Origin: Propionivibrio sp.
GTDB lineage: Bacteria; Pseudomonadota; Gammaproteobacteria; Burkholderiales; Rhodocyclaceae
DNA: 64,000 bases
Direction of reading: 5' to 3'
Assembly: GCA_016705685.1 (NCBI GenBank)
Contig: JADJLB010000004.1
Coordinates: 103,145 to 167,144 of the forward strand
The stretch's first letter is position 1. Each line of letters starts with the position of its first letter. The position numbers and the translations under genes are program-made. The notes beneath the pieces are model-generated. The model saw only the letters and a program-made list of their open reading frames with translations, was not told the DNA's origin and searched no databases. Below are positions 59,782 to 64,000 of the stretch, one piece after another.

Positions 59782-60450
59782 TCAGTCGGGAAGGCGAACC
59801 AGCGTCGCGGCCTGGGTCGGAGTACTACCTGGGGGAACGATGCCGAGCAGCGGCGCGCCGATGCGCACTTTCAGAGTGGTCAGGTTTTCTTCGAAGCGCA
59901 TCATCTCCGGGTCGATGCGGTTGGCCACCCAGCCCGCCAACGTCAAACCGCGCGCGGCAATGGCTTGTTGTGTCAGCAAGGCATGGTTGATACAGCCCAG
60001 ACGCATACCGACGATGAGGATGACCGGCAACCTGAGGGTCTCGGCCAGATCGCCGGTGTCGCTGTGCGGACCGAGCGGTACGCAAAACCCGCCCACGCCT
60101 TCGACCAGTACGGTATCGGCCATCTCGCACAGGGTTTCAAAGGCGGTTACGATCCGGCCGATGTCGATGGCGCGCCCTTCTTCGGCCGCGGCGATATGCG
60201 GGGCGATCGCCGGCTGGAAGAGGTAGGGATTGACGAGACGGCGCGGCGCGGCAACGCCGGATGCGGCGAGCAGTTGTTCGACATCCTCGTTATGCCCGGC
60301 GGCGTCGGTTCCGGCGGAAACGGGCTTCATGCCGATGGCCTTGATGCCCTTGTCGCGCAAGGCCAGCAGCAGCGCGCAGGTGAGAAAGGTCTTGCCGACC
60401 CCGGTGTCGGTGCCGGTCACGAACCAGGCGGATTTGATGTTGGCATTCAT
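59782..60450 (-). CDS. bioD: Dethiobiotin synthetase
   Basis: Carboxylates and closes the ureido ring of dethiobiotin using ATP. The 222-residue protein begins at 60450 (MNANIKSAWFVTGTDTGVGKTF), carrying the P-loop, then KPVSAGTD and VEGVGGFCVPL. Its ATG overlaps the bioC stop by four bases. Last gene of bioFHCD. Confidence 0.95.
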   Translation of the reverse strand: MNANIKSAWFVTGTDTGVGKTFLTCALLLALRDKGIKAIGMKPVSAGTDAAGHNEDVEQLLAASGVAAPRRLVNPYLFQPAIAPHIAAAEEGRAIDIGRIVTAFETLCEMADTVLVEGVGGFCVPLGPHSDTGDLAETLRLPVILIVGMRLGCINHALLTQQAIAARGLTLAGWVANRIDPEMMRFEENLTTLKVRIGAPLLGIVPPGSTPTQAATLVRLPD

Positions 60451-61220
60451 TTGTTGGCGTAACCGAGGATGACGTCGTAGCTGGCCGGCAGGCCGGCGGG
60501 TTGGCGGTGCCGCTCGTATTCTGCTTCCACTTTCAACCAGGCCTGGCGGCCCATCATGCCGCTGCGCCCGCCCGCGCCGACGTTGTGTGCGCCGATGGCC
60601 TTGACGGCACGCAGCAGCGATTTCAGATCGGGGTAATACACGGTGTGCCGTTTGCGCCGCAGGGTGATGTTGCCGAATCCCGCCCGGGCCAGTGCTTCGG
60701 CAATCGAGTCCGGATCGCTGAAGGGCAGCGTGTGGCGATGCTGGTCGACGGCTGAGAAAGCCTCGCGCAGTTCGCCAAAGGTGTCCGGGCCGAGCGTGCT
60801 CAAAGCCAGTTGTCCCGCGGGCGCAAGCACGCGCGACGCTTCCGCAAAGACGCTGTCGGTTTCGCACCACTGAATGGTCAGGCTTGACCACCACAGATCG
60901 AAAGTGCTTTCGCCAAAGGGCAGGTTCTCGATGTCGGCTGCATAACACGCGTCGGTGTCGCGATGGGCATAACCGAGCATCGACGGGGCGAAATCGACGC
61001 CGGTGATGTGCGCGTCCGGCCAGCGCGCGCGCAGCAGGCATGCGCCGTAGCCGGTACCGCAGCCGGCATCGAGGATGCGCGTCAGCGGCTGGCGTGCCGG
61101 CACGAACGCGTCGAGCAAATGTTCGCAAACCTGGCGCTGAACGACCGCGGCGGCGTCGTAGGTGGCGGCGGCGCGTTCGAAGGATTCGCGGATGCGTTGC
61201 TTAATGGATGGCGGGTGCAT
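60447..61220 (-). CDS. bioC: Malonyl-ACP O-methyltransferase
   Basis: Methylates malonyl-ACP to disguise it for the biotin pimeloyl pathway. The 257-residue class I methyltransferase has RILDAGCGTGYGACLLR as SAM motif I and ADIENLPFGESTFDLWWSSL. The ATG at 61220 overlaps bioH by 20 bases. It works with BioH, which removes the methyl group at the end of the cycle. Confidence 0.94.
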   Translation of the reverse strand: MHPPSIKQRIRESFERAAATYDAAAVVQRQVCEHLLDAFVPARQPLTRILDAGCGTGYGACLLRARWPDAHITGVDFAPSMLGYAHRDTDACYAADIENLPFGESTFDLWWSSLTIQWCETDSVFAEASRVLAPAGQLALSTLGPDTFGELREAFSAVDQHRHTLPFSDPDSIAEALARAGFGNITLRRKRHTVYYPDLKSLLRAVKAIGAHNVGAGGRSGMMGRQAWLKVEAEYERHRQPAGLPASYDVILGYANK

Positions 61221-62007
61221 GAAAGAAATCGGCAATCAGTCGGGCAAATCGTTCCGGATCGTTGAGAAAGGGAGCATGGGCGGCGCCCGAGAACACTTCG
61301 AGTTGCGCGTTCGGCCATTGTTCATTCAGCCACAGCGCGGCATGGAGCGGCATCAGCGGGTCATGTTCACCGTGCACCAGCAGGGTCGGAACATCAATCG
61401 CGGCAAGCTGCTGCCGCAGGTCGACATCACGCAGCCAGCCCAGGCCGACGAGCAGCGTTGCCGTATCGGGCAAGGGATCGGCGTGTAGCTGTTTGAGGAA
61501 GGTCCGTCCGAGCGCTCGCGCCTGCGTGTCGCCCTGATTGAGCAGGGCGATAAAACGTTGCAGGGTAACAGCGGCATCTGTGGCCAGCGCGGCGATAAAG
61601 GTGTCGAGCAGCGATTCCGGTTGGGCGTGCGGCCAGTCGACGCCCTGCGTAAAGCGGGGCGTGCTGCCGACGAGGATTAGGCCACGCAGTGTTTTGCCGC
61701 CTTGCGCAGCGAGCAAGGCGGCCTGAAGCGCCAGCATGCCGCCCAGCGACCAGCCGCACAAGATGCACTTGTCGGGAAGGGTTTTGACGAGCGTTTCGGC
61801 CGTTCGAGTGAACGAAGCGGTAGCCTGGATAGGCTCACCCGAGGGCTGACTATTCACGAGGGTTTCCGGCGTGCCATAACCCGGCAGTGCGAGCACATGC
61901 ACATTGAAGCGCAGAGAAAGCAAAGGCAACACCGGTTGCCAGACCGTATGGCCGAGCCCCCAGCCGTGAATCAGAGCGAGGTCGGGTTTCAGGGGCGAGT
62001 TATTCAT
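61201..62007 (-). CDS. bioH: Pimeloyl-ACP methyl ester esterase
   Basis: Alpha/beta hydrolase that frees pimeloyl-ACP. The 268-residue protein has the oxyanion strand ALIHGWGLG, nucleophile Ser in CGWSLGGMLAL, Asp in HGEHDPLMPL and His in GAAHAPFLNDPE. Placement inside the bio operon supports BioH rather than a generic esterase. Confidence 0.92.
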   Translation of the reverse strand: MNNSPLKPDLALIHGWGLGHTVWQPVLPLLSLRFNVHVLALPGYGTPETLVNSQPSGEPIQATASFTRTAETLVKTLPDKCILCGWSLGGMLALQAALLAAQGGKTLRGLILVGSTPRFTQGVDWPHAQPESLLDTFIAALATDAAVTLQRFIALLNQGDTQARALGRTFLKQLHADPLPDTATLLVGLGWLRDVDLRQQLAAIDVPTLLVHGEHDPLMPLHAALWLNEQWPNAQLEVFSGAAHAPFLNDPERFARLIADFFHAPAIH

Positions 62008-62019
62008 GATGGCTGCGCG

Positions 62020-63183
62020 TCACGCGAGATCGTGCAGCGCGTCGATCAGCGCCGCCACCTGCGCCGGCGAATGGGCAGCCGTCATCGAAACGCGCAGGCG
62101 TGCGCTGCCCTTAGGGACGGTCGGGGGGCGGATCGCCGGGACCCACAAGCCGCGCTGATACAGCGCATCGGCTACCCGCAGCACCTCGAAATTGTCGCCG
62201 ATGATTACCGGCTGGATCGCCGTCGGCGAGGGCAGCAGCTTCCAGCGGGTGTCGGTCAGCCCGTCACGCAATTGCGCGGTCAGTCGGCGTAGATGCTCGC
62301 GGCGGGCGTCGCCGTTCTCGATCAGCTTGAGGCTGGCGAGCAAGGCGCAGGCCACGACGGGGCTTGATCCGGTGGTGAAGATATAGCTTCGGGCGTTTTG
62401 CAGCAGGCATTCGATGACCGCTTCGTGCGCGGCGACGAAGGCGCCGGAAGCGCCGGCGGCCTTGCCCAGCGTGCCCATATAGACGAGGCGTTGCGGAAGC
62501 GCCCAGCCTGCAGTGCGCGAGGCTGCCGCGCCCTTGCTCGCCGAGCACGCCGAAGCCATGCGCGTCGTCGACCACCAGCCAGGCGTCGAAGCGTTCGGCG
62601 AGTTCCAGCAGAGCAGGCAATGGCGCCAGATCGCCGTCCATGCTGAACACGGCATCCGTCAGAATCATCTTGCGCCTGGCGCTGCTGCTGGCGAGCAGGC
62701 GTTCGAGTGTGTCCAGATCGCCGTGCGGATAGCGCTTGTTGTCGGCCCGCGAGAGCTGAACGGCATCGATCAGCGAGGCATGGTTGAGCTTGTCGGAAAA
62801 TACGGCATCGCCACGCCCGAGCAATGCCGGCACGATGCCGAGGTTGGCCAGATAGCCGGTGGAAAAGAGCACGGCACACGGGAAGCCGGTGAAGGCGGCC
62901 AGCCGTTCTTCAAGATCTTCGTGCGGACGCATGTGACCACTGACCAGATGCGAAGCGCCGCTGCCGACGCCCCAGACTCTGGCACCGGCGCCGGCTGCTT
63001 CGACCAGCTCCGGGGCATTGGCCAGACCGAGGTAATCATTGCTGCAGAAACTGACCAGATCGCGGCCATCGACGCGTGCCAGTAACCGCACGGGCGTCCA
63101 GGGTGCGTCGGCGGCGCGAGGCCATTTTCGGCCAGTTGAAGCGATTGCGCGGCAAGTTCTGCGTAGAGCGAGGATTCAGACAT
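62020..63183 (-). CDS. bioF: 8-amino-7-oxononanoate synthase, at least three frameshifts
   Basis: PLP enzyme joining pimeloyl-ACP and alanine. From the ATG at 63183 ([20 protein letters not shown]) the frame changes near 63125 ([10 protein letters not shown] follows), again near 63091 ([20 protein letters not shown]), and a third time near 62510. The PLP-lysine region reads [16 protein letters not shown] and the [10 protein letters not shown] metal/PLP site is intact. Corrected length is about 385 residues, normal for BioF. First gene of bioFHCD. Confidence 0.9.
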
Positions 63184-63391
63184 CAGTGTTCAGTGTGGGT
63201 GGCGGGTATTGAGGGTATTCGGGCATTGAATCAAGCGACGAAGCGATGGCCCTGAAGCGGTGGACAGGTTATCAGTTTTGTTGGGTGTTATTTCTGTCCA
63301 GATTGGGAAAGCTCGGCAAGCCGTAGCTTGCCGAGGCTGAAGTAGGCCGTATCGAGAGTCTTTCAGTCAAGTGTTGCGTGCAAAAGACGAC

Positions 63392-64000
63392 CTAAAATTT
63401 GAAATTGAGGCCTGCATACAGGGAGCGTCCAGCGCCTGGAACGGCGAATGCCCCGCGGCATGTTTGCCGCGTTCAGCGCCATCGTGCTGCCCTGACCCAC
63501 ATAGGCACCACCCAGTGGCAGGTCATAACGTTTGTCGAAGAGGTTTTCCACACCAAAATCGATGCGCGCTTGCCGCCACTGATAGCTGGCGCGCAGATTC
63601 ACAGGCTATAGCGGCGGTCTGGACTTTCATTGCGCACGTCCGATACCTGATCCCTGGCTTTCACCATCACCCAGTTCGGCGCTATTATCCCACGCGCCGA
63701 GTTGTTGCGTGAGCAGCTTGGCATTGAACGGCATGAGGCCGCAGATCATCGCCGGTATCGCGGTTCTTGCCATTGGTGTAGCTCAGCAGACCCTTCTGCC
63801 GAACTCTCCAAAGCTAGTCTTGGCTAGCGGCATGTGGCCTCGACACATCAAGGCCGTACAGCCGCGCTGATTGATTGGAAGTGTACGTTGAACTGGTTTA
63901 GCGGGCCGGCCGTCTTGATCGCGTCAATATAGTCGCTGACTCGCGGTAATACGGTGTCGTCTTGAATACCCATTCGCGGGCATGCCAATCGAAAGTGGCG
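63392..64000 (-). pseudogene. TonB-dependent receptor, C-terminal part, several frameshifts, cut by window edge
   Basis: Outer-membrane receptor for siderophores or metal complexes. The longest piece contains DFGVENLFDKRYDLPLGG and QGSTMALNAAN; another frame then gives FAVPGAGRSLYAGLNFKF, a classical beta-barrel end with terminal Phe, to a stop at 63392. Further upstream, pieces such as WVFKTTPYY, VSDYIDAIKTAGPLNQFNV and QSARLYGLDVS resemble barrel strands in changing frames. Too many breaks in 600 bases to be functional as written. The N-terminus and the start lie beyond 64000. Confidence 0.7.

Overview
The window looks like a chromosome segment of a betaproteobacterium, most likely from the Rhodocyclales (Accumulibacter/Dechloromonas-like). 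This rests on gene order (prfB-lysS; carAB-greA-yhbY-rlmE-ftsH-folP; clustered bioFHCD), on a CYTH/CHAD protein beside pst genes, and on a nif remnant with NifA/sigma-54 signals. The genus is inference only.

Layout. 1-22 kb is conserved core: a partial IclR-type regulator, an orphan ParA, rpsT, a glycine-zipper protein, lysS and prfB (with its programmed frameshift), carA-carB-greA, yhbY, rlmE-ftsH-folP, a complete pstSCAB transporter inverted between folP and glmM, and a CYTH-CHAD protein divergent from pstS across probable Pho boxes. 22-46 kb is an accessory region ending at a tRNA-Ser(GGA) gene. It holds a decayed vapC, a nif-type operon whose first gene fuses the start of NifV to a NafY/NifX-like domain behind intact sigma-54 and NifA sites, a frameshifted hipBA module with three evenly spaced operators, a phage S49 peptidase scrap, a Phd/YoeB pair, an LRR/J-domain gene pair, and a defence-like operon on the minus strand. 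That operon runs SNF2 helicase, DUF2130 nuclease-like protein, PHP-ATPase (TrlF-like), type III Mod, zeta-like kinase, a 62-residue protein, and type III Res. Upstream of it on the same strand lie a ParE/RelE-Phd pair, a single-domain FtsZ-like protein with a Tat-like leader, a MazE-like protein and a C39-like papain-fold protein. 46-64 kb returns mostly to core genes: purL, nnr, a DMT exporter, an exported TPR-CHAT protease, a parvulin, bolA-yciI-yciB, a response regulator with an HD-GYP domain, bioFHCD, and the 3' end of a TonB receptor.

How the genes work together. The strongest candidate for an undescribed system is the 30.5-43.1 kb operon: Mod, zeta-like kinase, small protein and Res are joined by 4-base ATGA overlaps, and the SNF2, DUF2130 and PHP-ATPase genes sit 6-14 bases apart upstream. 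The FtsZ-like/MazE/C39 group is a second candidate.

Quality caution. No frame breaks were seen in the 1-22 kb core, but from about 22 kb onward many genes carry one-base indels, including housekeeping genes (purL three, bioF about three) and two genes with compensating pairs. Many of these look more like assembly errors than biology, so frameshifted genes here should be checked against reads before being called dead.
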